A DNA stretch of 64,000 bases from CAYNLK01 sp964398055 (lineage in GTDB: Bacteria > Chloroflexota > Anaerolineae > 4572-78 > J111): the NCBI GenBank assembly GCA_964398055.1, contig CAYNLK010000012.1, positions 94,425-158,424 of the forward strand. Reading direction: 5' to 3'. This document shows, piece after piece, positions 34,546 to 43,579 of this stretch. Under the pieces are notes generated by a model. It made no database searches, was not told where the DNA came from, and was given only the letters and a program-made list of their open reading frames with translations. Numbering within the stretch: position 1 is the first letter of the stretch; each line of letters starts with the position of its first letter. Made by a program: the position numbers and the translations under genes.

Positions 34546-35655
34546 ATGACCAAAAATAGACCTTTTATCCCTGTGGCTGAACCCCTGCTGGCAGGCAGGG
34601 AGTTGGAATATGTGACCGACTGCATCAAAAGCGGCTGGATTTCCTCGCTGGGCAAGTATGTGCGCGATTTTGAGGAGCAGTTTGCCGCCTACTGTGGGGT
34701 GCAATACGGCGTGGCCACGTTTAACGGCACCGTGGCTTTGCACCTGTTGGCTGCCAGCCTGAACCTGGGTCCCGGCGATGAAGTCATTATGCCCAGCCTG
34801 ACCTACGTGGCCACGGCCAACGCCATTCGTTACACCGGGGCCACCCCCGTTTTTGTCGACTCGGAGCGCCAGAGTTGGAATATCGATCCGGCCACAGTCG
34901 CCGCGGCCATTACCCCCCACACCAAAGCTATCGTTGCCGTGCATCTGTACGGTCACCCTGCCGATATGGACGCGCTGCGGGCTGTGGCTGCTGAACACAA
35001 CCTGCTGCTCCTGGAGGACGCCGCCGAGGCTCACGGCGCCCGGTATAAGGGTCAGCGGGTGGGCGGGTTGAGCGACGCGGCCATTTTTAGTTTTTACGGC
35101 AACAAGATCATCACCACCGGCGAGGGGGGGGTGATCGTTACCAATAACCGGGCCTGGGCCGAGCGGGCTTTTTTCTTGGAGAATCAGGGTCGCTACGCCG
35201 ATAACCCCTACTGGCATCCCGAAGTGGCTTACAACTACCGCATGACCAACATTCAGGCCGCCATCGGCCTGGCCCAACTGGAGCGTATCGACGACATGAT
35301 CGCCATCCGCCGCCGCAACGCTGCCCATTACAGTTGCCGGTTGGCCGACGCACCGGGGCTGACTCTGCCGCCGGAACTGCCCTGGGCCGAGAACGTCTAC
35401 TGGATGTACTCGGTGATCATTGAGGATGAGTTTGGCCTGAGCCGGGACGAGGTTCGGGCCAGATTGCAGGCCGCCGGCATCGACACCCGTCCCTTCTTCT
35501 ACCCCGTACACACTCTCCCCATGTACCAGACCGGCCAGTCGCTACCTGTAGCCGAGGATTTGGGCCGCCGGGGGATCAATTTACCTTCCGGGGCCACCCT
35601 AACGCCCGACCAGATTGATTACATCTGTGATACGCTGCTTGGTTTCCGGGCGTAA
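34546..35655 (+). CDS. DegT/DnrJ/EryC1/StrS-family sugar aminotransferase
   Basis: A 369-residue PLP-dependent aminotransferase. The ATG at 34546 is preferred to a TTG three codons upstream. The PLP-binding Lys is about residue 187 in SFYGNKIITTGEGG. The conserved N-terminal SGWISSLGKYVRDFE and GTVALHLLAASLNLGPGDEVI, and the Asp in LLLLEDAAEAHGA, place it near perosamine synthetase and other nucleotide 4-keto-sugar aminotransferases. The likely product is an amino-deoxy sugar for a surface glycan. It is the first gene of a plus-strand group with a formyltransferase and two glycosyltransferases, so an N-formylated amino sugar is a reasonable inference. Confidence 0.9.
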   Translation: MTKNRPFIPVAEPLLAGRELEYVTDCIKSGWISSLGKYVRDFEEQFAAYCGVQYGVATFNGTVALHLLAASLNLGPGDEVIMPSLTYVATANAIRYTGATPVFVDSERQSWNIDPATVAAAITPHTKAIVAVHLYGHPADMDALRAVAAEHNLLLLEDAAEAHGARYKGQRVGGLSDAAIFSFYGNKIITTGEGGVIVTNNRAWAERAFFLENQGRYADNPYWHPEVAYNYRMTNIQAAIGLAQLERIDDMIAIRRRNAAHYSCRLADAPGLTLPPELPWAENVYWMYSVIIEDEFGLSRDEVRARLQAAGIDTRPFFYPVHTLPMYQTGQSLPVAEDLGRRGINLPSGATLTPDQIDYICDTLLGFRA

Positions 35656-35697
35656 AAGAATATCTGAAAACGACATTTAGAGTAAGTGGTGCGTGAT

Positions 35698-35741
35698 GCG
35701 TGGTCCGTTTATGCTTACTTTTTAGGCCATACGGACCACGC
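35698..35741. repeat. Inverted heptanucleotide-type repeat
   Basis: GCGTGGTCCGT (35698-35708) and ACGGACCACGC (35731-35741) are perfect 11-bp arms. Both continue outward as 7-base units (TGATGCG on the left; AGTACGC, AACCCGC on the right). The structure fills the gap before the formyltransferase gene. Confidence 0.7.
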
Positions 35742-35762
35742 AGTACGCAACCCGCAATCACC

Positions 35763-36572
35763 ATGCGCATCGTCATCCTGACCTACGAAAGCCTATTTTC
35801 TAACCTGATGACCGAGCGGCTGCTCCAGGAATTTCCGGGACAGGTGACCGGCATTGTCCGTTCCGACTGCCTGATCTACGGCAAGAGCCTCCCGGCCGGC
35901 CTGCTCTATCTTGTCAAGCGAACCGGCCTTCGTTTTGTCGGCCGCAAGGCGTTGGAGTTGTTTCAGAGCCGGGCCACAGCGATTGGGTTTAAATTGATCG
36001 GTCGGGAGCCTAAAGTTCACTCGCTGCGGGATATGAAATCCATCTACAACGTGCCGGTCATCGGCTCCGTCGATGTTAACAGCCCGGAAACCCTCGGTCA
36101 AATCAAAGCCTGGCAACCGGATTTGGTGCTGTCCATTTATCTGAACCAGCTGATCAAGGCGGAGTTGATCAACCTGCCGTCGCAGGGGACGCTGAATATC
36201 CACCCGGCCTTACTGCCGCGCCACCGGGGGTTGTTCCCCTATTTTTGGGTGATTGCCGCCGGTGAAACTGAAACCGGCGTCACGATTCACTGGGTGGACG
36301 AAAAATTTGATACCGGCGACCTACTCTTGCAGGAGCGCCTCACGGTTGAGCCGACCGATACCATTATCTCGTTATCCTATAAAAGCGCCGTAACCGGCGC
36401 GGCGATGCTGGTGGAGGCAGTCAGGTTGGTGGCCGCGGGCAAGCCGCCCCATCTCCCCCAACCGGACGAGGACGTCTCCTATCATTCCTGGCCCAAACCG
36501 CCCGACCAGCGCCGCTTTCGCCAGCAAGGCGGCAAATACGGCACTATTTTTGAGTTGTGGCAGTATATGTAG
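35763..36572 (+). CDS. Formyltransferase-family protein (sugar-formyltransferase-like)
   Basis: A 269-residue protein with the N10-formyl-tetrahydrofolate transferase fold. The start at 35763 (MRIVILTYESLFSN) is used because the upstream extension is repeat DNA. The core has LNIHPALLPRHRGLFPYFWVI, in which Asn-x-His and the following LLPxxRG match the catalytic segment, and TGVTIHWVDEKFDTGDLLLQE, which supplies the catalytic Asp. It lacks a full-length methionyl-tRNA formyltransferase C-terminal domain, so a small-molecule or nucleotide-sugar formyltransferase is more likely than Fmt. It sits directly after an amino-sugar aminotransferase gene. Confidence 0.82.
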   Translation: MRIVILTYESLFSNLMTERLLQEFPGQVTGIVRSDCLIYGKSLPAGLLYLVKRTGLRFVGRKALELFQSRATAIGFKLIGREPKVHSLRDMKSIYNVPVIGSVDVNSPETLGQIKAWQPDLVLSIYLNQLIKAELINLPSQGTLNIHPALLPRHRGLFPYFWVIAAGETETGVTIHWVDEKFDTGDLLLQERLTVEPTDTIISLSYKSAVTGAAMLVEAVRLVAAGKPPHLPQPDEDVSYHSWPKPPDQRRFRQQGGKYGTIFELWQYM

Positions 36573-36704
36573 CGAATGTGCGAATGTGCGAATGTGCGGA
36601 TGGCGAATGTGCGGATGGCGAATAGATAGATATTCGCTGATTCGCTATTCACTATTCACTATTCGCTATTCGCTATTCGCTATTCACTGATTCGCTATTC
36701 GCCT
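36572..36704. repeat. Heptanucleotide repeat with inverted halves
   Basis: The left half has three GCGAATGT-type octamers and GCGGATG units. The right half has about nine 7-base units of consensus ATTCRCT. GCGAAT on the left is the complement of ATTCGC on the right, so the spacer can form a long imperfect hairpin. It fills the gap between the formyltransferase and GT2 genes; the ATG of the latter follows within 8 bases. Confidence 0.8.
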
Positions 36705-36711
36705 ATTTATT

Positions 36712-37428
36712 ATGAAAACATCCATTATCCTGCCAACTTACAATGAAAAAGATAACATCGTTGAGCTGATCCAGGCCATCTTTGCCACCCTGGCCTCCGA
36801 CGGACTGGATTTTGAGGTGGTGGTGGTCGATGACAACAGCCCCGACGGCACTGCCGCGGCGGTGGGTCGTAATTTTGACGGCGACGGCCGGGTCAGGTTG
36901 TTCGTCCGCACCCAGGAGCGCGGCCTGGCCACGGCCATTCGCTATGGCATCGACCATTCTGACGGCGATATCCTGGTCTTTATGGATACCGACTTCAACC
37001 ATGACCCGGCTATCATTCCCCAGATGATCAAATTTTTGGAGTATTACGACATTATCATTGGCTCCCGCTTTGTGATGGCCGGCGGTATGGAAGACCGCTT
37101 TCGCCAATTTTCCAGCCTGATCTACAATTACGGTATTCGCCTCCTCTTCGGCACACCTGTTCACGACAATTTGAGCGGTTTCTTCTCCATCTACCGTGAC
37201 AAATTGGTTTCTATGGATCTCGACCAGATTTACTACGGCTACGGCGATTATTTTATTCGTTTGTTGATGGTCGCCCACAAGCGGGGGTATAATATGCTGG
37301 AGATCCCGGTCTTTTATCGATTGCGGCTGCACGGTCACAGTAAAACTCAATTTCTGTCGACCTTTAGCCAATATACCCGGGCTCTGTTAGCCTTACGCCT
37401 GAAATTGTGGGCAGGGAGGATGCGGTGA
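36712..37428 (+). CDS. Family 2 glycosyltransferase, polyprenol-phosphate mannosyltransferase type
   Basis: A 238-residue cytosolic GT-A enzyme. Its N-terminal MKTSIILPTYNEKDNI and VVVVDDNSPDGTAAAV match dolichol/polyprenol-phosphate mannose synthases. The metal-binding DxD lies in FMDTDFNHDP, and GLATAIRYGIDHSDGD follows the family. There are no C-terminal membrane helices, as in single-domain soluble DPM1-type enzymes. The likely reaction is transfer of a sugar from a nucleotide donor to a lipid phosphate. The stop TGA overlaps the GTG start of the next gene by 4 bases, so translation is coupled to the multi-membrane glycosyltransferase that could use the lipid-linked sugar. Confidence 0.88.
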   Translation: MKTSIILPTYNEKDNIVELIQAIFATLASDGLDFEVVVVDDNSPDGTAAAVGRNFDGDGRVRLFVRTQERGLATAIRYGIDHSDGDILVFMDTDFNHDPAIIPQMIKFLEYYDIIIGSRFVMAGGMEDRFRQFSSLIYNYGIRLLFGTPVHDNLSGFFSIYRDKLVSMDLDQIYYGYGDYFIRLLMVAHKRGYNMLEIPVFYRLRLHGHSKTQFLSTFSQYTRALLALRLKLWAGRMR

Positions 37429-40043
37429 GTCAAGCCCAAACCGGCGACCCTCAGCGCCGCCAGGATGCCGAACAACGCAGGTCTCAACCCGGCCAAAAAA
37501 ACGAGCCTTTGACCGGTGGGGACGAAACCCGGCCAATGTCTCTCGACGAGGCGGCCCAGGGAGAACCGCTGCCGGAGCTGGACGAAGGTCCCCGGCCCGG
37601 TCCGGTCGATGAGGTCCAGCAGGCCATTTTTGAAGCCACCCGGCAAGGGTTGTCGACTGAGGTGGACGTCGATGAGCTGCCGGAGCCGCTGCCGGAGCTG
37701 GACGAGGGACCCCGGCCTGGCCCGGTGGACGAGGTCCAGGAGGCGCTCTTTGAGGCCAGCCGGGAAGGGGCCCGCACCGACGTCGATTTCGAGCTGTTGC
37801 CCCAACCCGGCGCCACCCGGCCCCAGAAAGTGGTCAAATTCAAGCCCAAGCCATCCCCGCCGCCGCTCCAGCCGGAGCCTGCCCAACCTGAACTTGAGTT
37901 TGAACCCGCCGCGATCCCCCTGCCCGATTTCCCCGAACCTGAACCGGCTCCTCCCTTGCCTGAATTCTGGCTGCAACTGGCCCTTTTCATCGTTTTCCGC
38001 GGCCTGACTCTCTTCCTGCTGAAGCCCGGCGGCTTCATCCGCGACTGGTCCGATTTTGACACCTACTTTGGCATCGCCGCCCTGTCGGACTACTCACTCT
38101 ATCCCTTTTTCGACTTCTGGCTGGAGTGGCCGCCGCTGTTACCCTGGCTGGCTGTGGGCGCTTATCGCCTGTCGCTGTTGCTGCCCCCCTGGCCGGATGA
38201 CCCCCGCCTTTGGTTCATCCTGATTTTAGGGGCCGTCTTTGTGCTCTTTGAGATCGGCAATTTTGGGTTGATCTACCGGCTGGCCCGGCGGCTGTTTGTT
38301 CAGCCGGCCACCATCAGCCGGGTATTGTGGCTGTACGCCGGTCTCTTCCCGCCGATCTACGCTATGCTCGGCTTCTTCGACGGGGTGGCCCTCTTTTTCA
38401 TGTTATTGGCCCTGGAACTACTCCTGGCTGACCGGCGCTTTATGTCGGCCATCTCGGTGGCCGTTGGCTTTATGGTCAAAATCATTCCGTTGCTGCTATT
38501 ACCGGTGGCCTTACGCCGCCTGTGGCACCAGTACCGGGACAGGCCGCGCGAGGCCGCCATCGAGCTGGGGCTTTACGCCGTGGTCTTTGGCCTGACCGTG
38601 TTGGTTTTGCTGGCGCCTTTTTTGATCGGCGGGCCGGAGTGGCTGCTGGCCTCGGTGCGCTCGATGCTGGGCCGCTCCTCTTGGGAAACAGTCTGGGCGG
38701 TGGCCGAGGGTTACTATGGCTTTGGCGCGGTGGCCGGCGACCGGCTCAATCCGGCCGAAACCAACTTCGCCGTCCACGCCTCGGTCCTGCCCTGGTGGCT
38801 GATCAACCTGGCCTTTGCCGGTCTCTACGCCTTCCTCTTCACTCGTCCGGCCGACTACAGCCGTCCCCGCCAGGTGGTTGCTTTCAGTGGGATGACGGCA
38901 GCCCTCGTGATGCTTTTTAGCAAGGGCTACAGCCCGCAGTTCCTGGTCTACCTGCTGCCTTTTATCGTGCTGCTGTTTCCCAATGGCCGCGGCCTCACCT
39001 ACGCCCTGATTTTGACCGGCCTGAACCTGCTGGAGCAGCCGATCTATTTTGTGCTCTTGCCTGCTTCCACCTGGCTGCTGACCTTCACTGTGGTTGCCCG
39101 CTTCGGCTTGCTGGCGCTCATCGCGGTGGAGTTTGGGCTGCTGCTATGGCCGTTGGCCGGCCGGCCGGCCTGGTTAGCCGTCCTGCACCAGCGAGTTCCG
39201 GCCATCCTGGCCTGGTCGAGCGTGATCGCCGCGCTGATTTTGCTGCCGGCGCTAGGGCGGGGTTACGTTGCCAACCGCTGGCAAAGCGACCCGGTGGCCA
39301 CCTTTGCCGGTTTTATGCAAAGCTGGGCCGGGCAGCCGGCGCCAACCGCGGCCGCGCCCAGACCGCGGTTATTACTCAGCGACCAGGCAACCTACCGCCA
39401 GGTTTATCCTTACCTGCAGCGGGCCTTTGAGATTGAATTGGCCGACGGCGCGGCCCAATACAGCGCCGCCCCAACCGTCACCGAGCTGCTGCAAGGGCTG
39501 GAGCAGGTCTGGCTGTTGCCCACCGGCCCCCAGGCCCAAACTCTCTTTGACGTGGTTGACGGCCGCGGCCGGTCGCTGGCCTCATTTGATTTTGCCGATC
39601 TGGGCGCGGCCTCGCTCTACAGTTTTGCGCCGAATCCCCAACCATTCATCGCTCCCGCCCGCTTTGTCGGCGGTATTGAGTTGTTAACCCATCAGGCCAC
39701 CGTTGAACCGGAGGCGATCAACCTGACCCTCTACTGGCGGGCGGTCAGCCCCCAACCGCAGAGCTATACCGTCTTCAGCCAACTGCTCAACGCCGACGGT
39801 CAGTGGGTGGCCGGCCACGACAGCCTGCCGGCTAACGGCGCCTCCCCCACCGACGGCTGGCCAGTCAACCTCGTCCAGGCCGATTCCCACCGCCTGGAGT
39901 TACCCTCCGACCTGCCACCCGGCCAGTACAACCTTGTCGTCGGTCTCTACAACCGCTTCAATGAGCGGCTACAGGCCATCGATCGCAACGGCGTGGGCTA
40001 CCCCAACCGGGCCGTGCCGCTGGCCACCGTGGAGTTGCGATAA
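37425..40043 (+). CDS. Large multi-membrane glycosyltransferase with acidic N-terminal repeats
   Basis: An 872-residue membrane protein. The GTG at 37425 is selected because AGGGAGGA precedes it and it overlaps the previous stop (GTGA). Residues 1-170 are a cytosolic, Pro/Glu-rich tail with a tandem repeat of 40-residue period (PLPELDEGPRPGPVDEVQ at about 48 and 88). Then come about 11 membrane helices (180-640) with early acidic residues in DWSDFDTYFG and FFDFWLEWPPLLPWL, as in GT-C enzymes (GT39/GT87-like). The C-terminal ~150 residues form a beta-rich domain (INLTLYWRAVSPQPQSYTVF, PPGQYNLVVGLYN) that is probably outside. It likely uses a polyprenol-linked sugar made by the preceding GT2. 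The acceptor is unknown. Confidence 0.8.
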   Translation: MSQAQTGDPQRRQDAEQRRSQPGQKNEPLTGGDETRPMSLDEAAQGEPLPELDEGPRPGPVDEVQQAIFEATRQGLSTEVDVDELPEPLPELDEGPRPGPVDEVQEALFEASREGARTDVDFELLPQPGATRPQKVVKFKPKPSPPPLQPEPAQPELEFEPAAIPLPDFPEPEPAPPLPEFWLQLALFIVFRGLTLFLLKPGGFIRDWSDFDTYFGIAALSDYSLYPFFDFWLEWPPLLPWLAVGAYRLSLLLPPWPDDPRLWFILILGAVFVLFEIGNFGLIYRLARRLFVQPATISRVLWLYAGLFPPIYAMLGFFDGVALFFMLLALELLLADRRFMSAISVAVGFMVKIIPLLLLPVALRRLWHQYRDRPREAAIELGLYAVVFGLTVLVLLAPFLIGGPEWLLASVRSMLGRSSWETVWAVAEGYYGFGAVAGDRLNPAETNFAVHASVLPWWLINLAFAGLYAFLFTRPADYSRPRQVVAFSGMTAALVMLFSKGYSPQFLVYLLPFIVLLFPNGRGLTYALILTGLNLLEQPIYFVLLPASTWLLTFTVVARFGLLALIAVEFGLLLWPLAGRPAWLAVLHQRVPAILAWSSVIAALILLPALGRGYVANRWQSDPVATFAGFMQSWAGQPAPTAAAPRPRLLLSDQATYRQVYPYLQRAFEIELADGAAQYSAAPTVTELLQGLEQVWLLPTGPQAQTLFDVVDGRGRSLASFDFADLGAASLYSFAPNPQPFIAPARFVGGIELLTHQATVEPEAINLTLYWRAVSPQPQSYTVFSQLLNADGQWVAGHDSLPANGASPTDGWPVNLVQADSHRLELPSDLPPGQYNLVVGLYNRFNERLQAIDRNGVGYPNRAVPLATVELR

Positions 40044-40059
40044 CGGTAGTTTTCCATTA

Positions 40060-40143
40060 TTGATTACCATAACATTGGGTGGTACAATTAGAAGGTCTTT
40101 GGGAATTTCCGGTAGGGGATACCAGACCAAATCCCAAAGAACC
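40060..40143 (+). promoter_or_regulatory. Promoter and leader hairpin of the V4R-kinase unit
   Basis: TTGATT (40060-40065), 17 bases, TACAAT (40083-40088) give a start near 40095. Immediately downstream, CTTTGGGA (40098-40105) pairs with TCCCAAAG (40132-40139), with outer GGT/ACC able to extend the stem. The segment TCTTTGGGAATTTC is also found at 23695-23708. Confidence 0.65.
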
Positions 40144-40167
40144 ATCATTCACCTGGGAGAGAGTGCC

Positions 40168-40794
40168 GTGGCCGTTCAACCAAGCGGGCTGTACTACCCC
40201 AACAAAATGGCGCGACTGTACGTGCTGGCCGTCCAGGAAACGCTGGGCCAGGAGGCGATGAAAGCCGCCTTTGAGCTGGCCGGCGTGCCTCTCAAGTTTT
40301 ACCCCCCGCCCAACAACTTTGCCAAAGAGTTCGATTTTGCCTATTACGGCGCCCTGAGCGCAGCCATCGAGCAAATGTACGGCAGCCGCGGCGTTCGCTC
40401 GTTGACTCTCCACGCCGGCAAGGCCTCCTTTGCTGGCGGCCTGGCCGAGTTTGGGGCCATGATCGGCGTCAGCGAGTTGACCTTCAAAGCCATCCCCCTG
40501 GCGGCCAAGCTGCGGGTCGGTCTCAGAGGCATCGCCGAAACCTACGCCAAGTTCAGCGATCTGGTGGCCGACGTGACCGAGTTCGATGACCACTTTCTCT
40601 ATAGCCTGCGTCACTGCCCGGTCTGTTGGGGCCGCGCCAGCCAGAGACCGATCTGCTACGGCATGATCGGGATTTTGCAGCAAGGGTTGCACTGGTTGAG
40701 CAGCGGCAAAGAGTTTAACGTCGATGAGGTTGCCTGCCACGCCGCCGGCGACGAGCATTGCGTCTTCCGCATCCCCAAAGAGCCGTTGGGTTAG
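40168..40794 (+). CDS. V4R-domain (4-vinyl-reductase-like) sensor protein
   Basis: A 208-residue soluble protein. The GTG at 40168 follows GGGAGAGAG; longer frames run back into the previous gene. The C-terminal half is a V4R domain: CPVCWGRASQRPICYGMIGILQQGLHWLSSG (given in part), then EVACHAAGDEHCVFRIPKE, with Cys and His residues that may bind metal or a small ligand. The N-terminal part (PNKMARLYVLAVQETLGQEAMKAAFELAG) is helical, as in regulators with a V4R sensor. It is followed 15 bases later by a Ser/Thr kinase-TPR gene and shares its promoter, so it probably senses a ligand for that pathway. Confidence 0.8.
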   Translation: MAVQPSGLYYPNKMARLYVLAVQETLGQEAMKAAFELAGVPLKFYPPPNNFAKEFDFAYYGALSAAIEQMYGSRGVRSLTLHAGKASFAGGLAEFGAMIGVSELTFKAIPLAAKLRVGLRGIAETYAKFSDLVADVTEFDDHFLYSLRHCPVCWGRASQRPICYGMIGILQQGLHWLSSGKEFNVDEVACHAAGDEHCVFRIPKEPLG

Positions 40795-40809
40795 ATAAGG
40801 AGTGAGATT

Positions 40810-42528
40810 GTGCTAACCCCTGGTCAGAAGTTTCTGGAGTATGAGATCATTCGCCCGTTGGGGCAGGGTGGCTTTGGGGCGGTTTTTGAAGCCCGTGATC
40901 GGGTGCTGAACCGGCGGGTGGCCATTAAAGAGCTGCTGCTCAAAAAAGCCAGCGATGAAACTGCGGTTAAGCGTTTTGTCCAGGAGGGCCGCATTGCCAC
41001 GGCCCTGCAACATCCCAACGTGGTCACTATCTACGGCCTGCGCATCGAAGGCAAACGCTTCTACATGATTATGGAGTACCTGGCCGGCGGCAGCCTGCTC
41101 GACCTGCTCAAGAAGCAGGGCAAGCTGCCGGTCGAGCAGGCGGTGCGGCTAACCACCGGTATTTGTGAGGGACTGGCCAAGTTTCACGCCCAGGGGATTG
41201 TCCACCGCGATATCAAGGCCGAGAATATCTTACTGAGCGAGGACGGCCTGCCCAAAGTGATCGATTTTGGCATTGCCCATGTGCCCCAGGCCGCCGGCGG
41301 CATGGCCTTGACCCAGGCCGGTTTCCAGCCCAGCTCGCTGCTCTACAGTTCCCCGGAGCAGGTGCGGGGCGATCCGTTAGACACCTGCAGCGATGTCTAC
41401 CAGATCGGTGAGTTGCTGTTCTACATGTTGGCCGGTTACCATTACATCAATCTGGAAGCGTTGGAAATCGCCGCCATCACCCACAGCGGGCCTAACAAGA
41501 TGCGGGCGCAGATGAAATTGTACGAGCTGCTGGAAAATGCCATCTGTAACGAGGAGCCGCCGGATTTGAAGATGCTGTGGCGAGAAGTCGGTGCCCTGGC
41601 CGGGGTGGTCGAAACGGCTATGGCCAAGGACCCACAGCACCGCTTTAAAGACGCCGCCGAGTTTGCCGCCACTCTCAAAACGCTCAGTATCAACACCACC
41701 CCCGCCACCTCTGACAAGGAGTCGTTGACCCTCCAGGATGCCCGGGCCTACAACAAGCGCGGCTTGGCCTATGCCAGCACCCGCAACCATGAGCAGGCCA
41801 TCATCGATTACACCAAAGCGCTTGAGCTCGACTCCCACTATGCTGAGGCTTACAACAATCGCAGCACCTCCCACCTGCGCATGAACAACTACGGCCAGGC
41901 CGTGGTTGATTGCAACCGGGCGCTGGAGCTGGCCCCGGAGTTTGTGGCGGCCTACGTCAACCGGGCCATTGCTTACACCGGCCTGCGGGCTTACGACCAG
42001 GCCCTGGCCGATTTTGCCAAAGCTTTGGAATTAAGTCCGCATAATCTGTACGCTTTCTACAACCGGGGCAATACGCACCTGTGGATGAGTAAGTTCCGGG
42101 AAGCCGTCACCGATTACAGCCAGACCATTGCCTTGAAAGCAGATTTTGTGCCCTCCTACGTCAATCGGGGCGTGGCCCACAGCGAATTGAAAGAGTACGA
42201 TCTGGCCCTGGCCGATTTCAGCCAGGCCATTGACCTCAACCCCGACTACGTTTACGCCTACTACAACCGGGCCAATGTTTACCGCGAGCTTAGCGATTAC
42301 CCCAACGCCATCGCCGACTACAGCAAAGTGATCGAGCTAAACCCCGAACATCGCTACGCCTACGAGAATCGGGGCGACGCCTACGCCGCCATTGGCCAGG
42401 ATGATCTGGCTTCCGACGATTACACCAAGATCATCATCCAGACCTCCTCCATCCACCCCAAACGGCTCAGCGTGGCCCAAAGTATGCTGATGCCGGCCAC
42501 ACCGTTGGATTTCTTGACCCGGAAGTAA
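40810..42528 (+). CDS. Ser/Thr protein kinase with C-terminal TPR repeats
   Basis: A 572-residue soluble kinase. The N-terminal catalytic domain (~1-290) is complete: GQGGFG loop, Lys40 in VAIKEL, catalytic Asp134 in HRDIKAEN, metal-binding Asp152 in IDFGIAH, and SSPEQVRG in the P+1 region. Residues ~310-550 form about seven TPR units of 34 residues (AYNKRGLAYASTRNHEQAIIDYTKALEL, repeated with AYYNRA and AYENRGD variants). There is no membrane helix, so it acts in the cytosol. The GTG start follows AAGGAGTGAG. It lies between the V4R gene and a hypothetical gene 3 bases downstream, an operon that may form one signalling unit. Confidence 0.92.
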   Translation: MLTPGQKFLEYEIIRPLGQGGFGAVFEARDRVLNRRVAIKELLLKKASDETAVKRFVQEGRIATALQHPNVVTIYGLRIEGKRFYMIMEYLAGGSLLDLLKKQGKLPVEQAVRLTTGICEGLAKFHAQGIVHRDIKAENILLSEDGLPKVIDFGIAHVPQAAGGMALTQAGFQPSSLLYSSPEQVRGDPLDTCSDVYQIGELLFYMLAGYHYINLEALEIAAITHSGPNKMRAQMKLYELLENAICNEEPPDLKMLWREVGALAGVVETAMAKDPQHRFKDAAEFAATLKTLSINTTPATSDKESLTLQDARAYNKRGLAYASTRNHEQAIIDYTKALELDSHYAEAYNNRSTSHLRMNNYGQAVVDCNRALELAPEFVAAYVNRAIAYTGLRAYDQALADFAKALELSPHNLYAFYNRGNTHLWMSKFREAVTDYSQTIALKADFVPSYVNRGVAHSELKEYDLALADFSQAIDLNPDYVYAYYNRANVYRELSDYPNAIADYSKVIELNPEHRYAYENRGDAYAAIGQDDLASDDYTKIIIQTSSIHPKRLSVAQSMLMPATPLDFLTRK

Positions 42529-42531
42529 ACG

Positions 42532-43542
42532 ATGATCTTTCTCCGCCGTCTCAGATCCCTGTTAACGCCTACCCCACCACCAGCCTCCGTCGTTGAGCCG
42601 TTGAGCTATCCTTCTCGTCCTCTCAACTATCCCGCCGACGTCTTGACCATCCCGACCCTGGTCGTCAGCTATTTTCCGGTCAAGGCGGGTCAGATCGATC
42701 GCGCTGTTACCGGCGATGTGGCCGGGCCGCTGGAGCAAATACGCCGTCACACCACTACCGCCACCCGCCGCGTGGTCGAGGCGCTGGAAACCGGCAGTAT
42801 CTACCACGGTTACAAAGACCCCACCGCCCAACCCAGCCTGTGCTACCAGATTGTCGAGACGTTGGAGTTTCTGGAGCCGCTGCCCACCCGGTCCAAACCC
42901 GGCCACCGCGTGCCGATGACCGACTACAACGCCATCATGCGGCGTCTCAACATCGAGCAGTGGGTGGAACAGCGCGGCGTTAAAGAGGTCTGGCTGTGGG
43001 GCTACCACGGCGGCGTCATCGACCTGTGGGAATCAAACATGGCCGGCCCCTACGGCGACATCAGCAACAGCGACCGCGACCCGCACGATTTGCCGGTATT
43101 GAGTCAAACCTACACCGTCTACCACTACAACTACGGCCGCGGACCGTCCGAAGCGGTGGAGGATCATATGCACCAGATCGAGGCGATGCTGCGCCACGTC
43201 GACCCGCAGCTCTTTTGGGACAAATTTGTGGGTAAACCGGGGGAGGGTCGCTGCGGTTGGGCGCATTACCCGCCCAACGGTCGCTGCGATTATGACTGGG
43301 CCAATCCGGACTACGTCTGGACTGACATCGAAGATTGGCGGCCCGACGGCCGCGGCCAAAAGCAGCCGCTCAACTGCCGGCGCTGGAACTGCGACAGCCT
43401 GACCTGGTTCATCTACTGGATGCAAAATCTGCCGGGCCGCAACCACGGCCTGACTTACCATGGCCGTCCGCTGACCAACTGGTGGCGTTTCATCGGCGAT
43501 TTTGACGGGGCGATGAGGCAGGGAGTGGGGCTGGTGGAGTGA
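42532..43542 (+). CDS. Conserved hypothetical protein, Trp/Tyr-rich
   Basis: A 336-residue protein starting 3 bases after the kinase gene. It has no clear signal peptide; residues 10-30 are Pro/Thr-rich. The sequence is unusually rich in Trp, Tyr and His (EVWLWGYHGG, WAHYPPNGRCDYDWANPDYVWTD, WNCDSLTWFIYWMQNLPG) and has several acidic motifs that could bind metal or sugar. The segment YHGGVIDLWESNMAGPYGDISNSDRDPHDLPVLSQTY (given in part) looks like an active-site-rich loop. I do not recognise the family. Co-transcription with a kinase and a V4R sensor suggests a regulated enzyme or a substrate of the kinase. Confidence 0.7.
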   Translation: MIFLRRLRSLLTPTPPPASVVEPLSYPSRPLNYPADVLTIPTLVVSYFPVKAGQIDRAVTGDVAGPLEQIRRHTTTATRRVVEALETGSIYHGYKDPTAQPSLCYQIVETLEFLEPLPTRSKPGHRVPMTDYNAIMRRLNIEQWVEQRGVKEVWLWGYHGGVIDLWESNMAGPYGDISNSDRDPHDLPVLSQTYTVYHYNYGRGPSEAVEDHMHQIEAMLRHVDPQLFWDKFVGKPGEGRCGWAHYPPNGRCDYDWANPDYVWTDIEDWRPDGRGQKQPLNCRRWNCDSLTWFIYWMQNLPGRNHGLTYHGRPLTNWWRFIGDFDGAMRQGVGLVE

Positions 43543-43579
43543 TCACGTTGCATATGAGGCGACCGGCGCTTTCAAAGTG

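Noticed and set aside
34540..35511. 323-codon minus-strand frame opposite the aminotransferase gene
   Set aside because: The plus strand carries a complete PLP enzyme with its Lys motif, promoter and codon pattern; the antisense translation has no recognisable motif.
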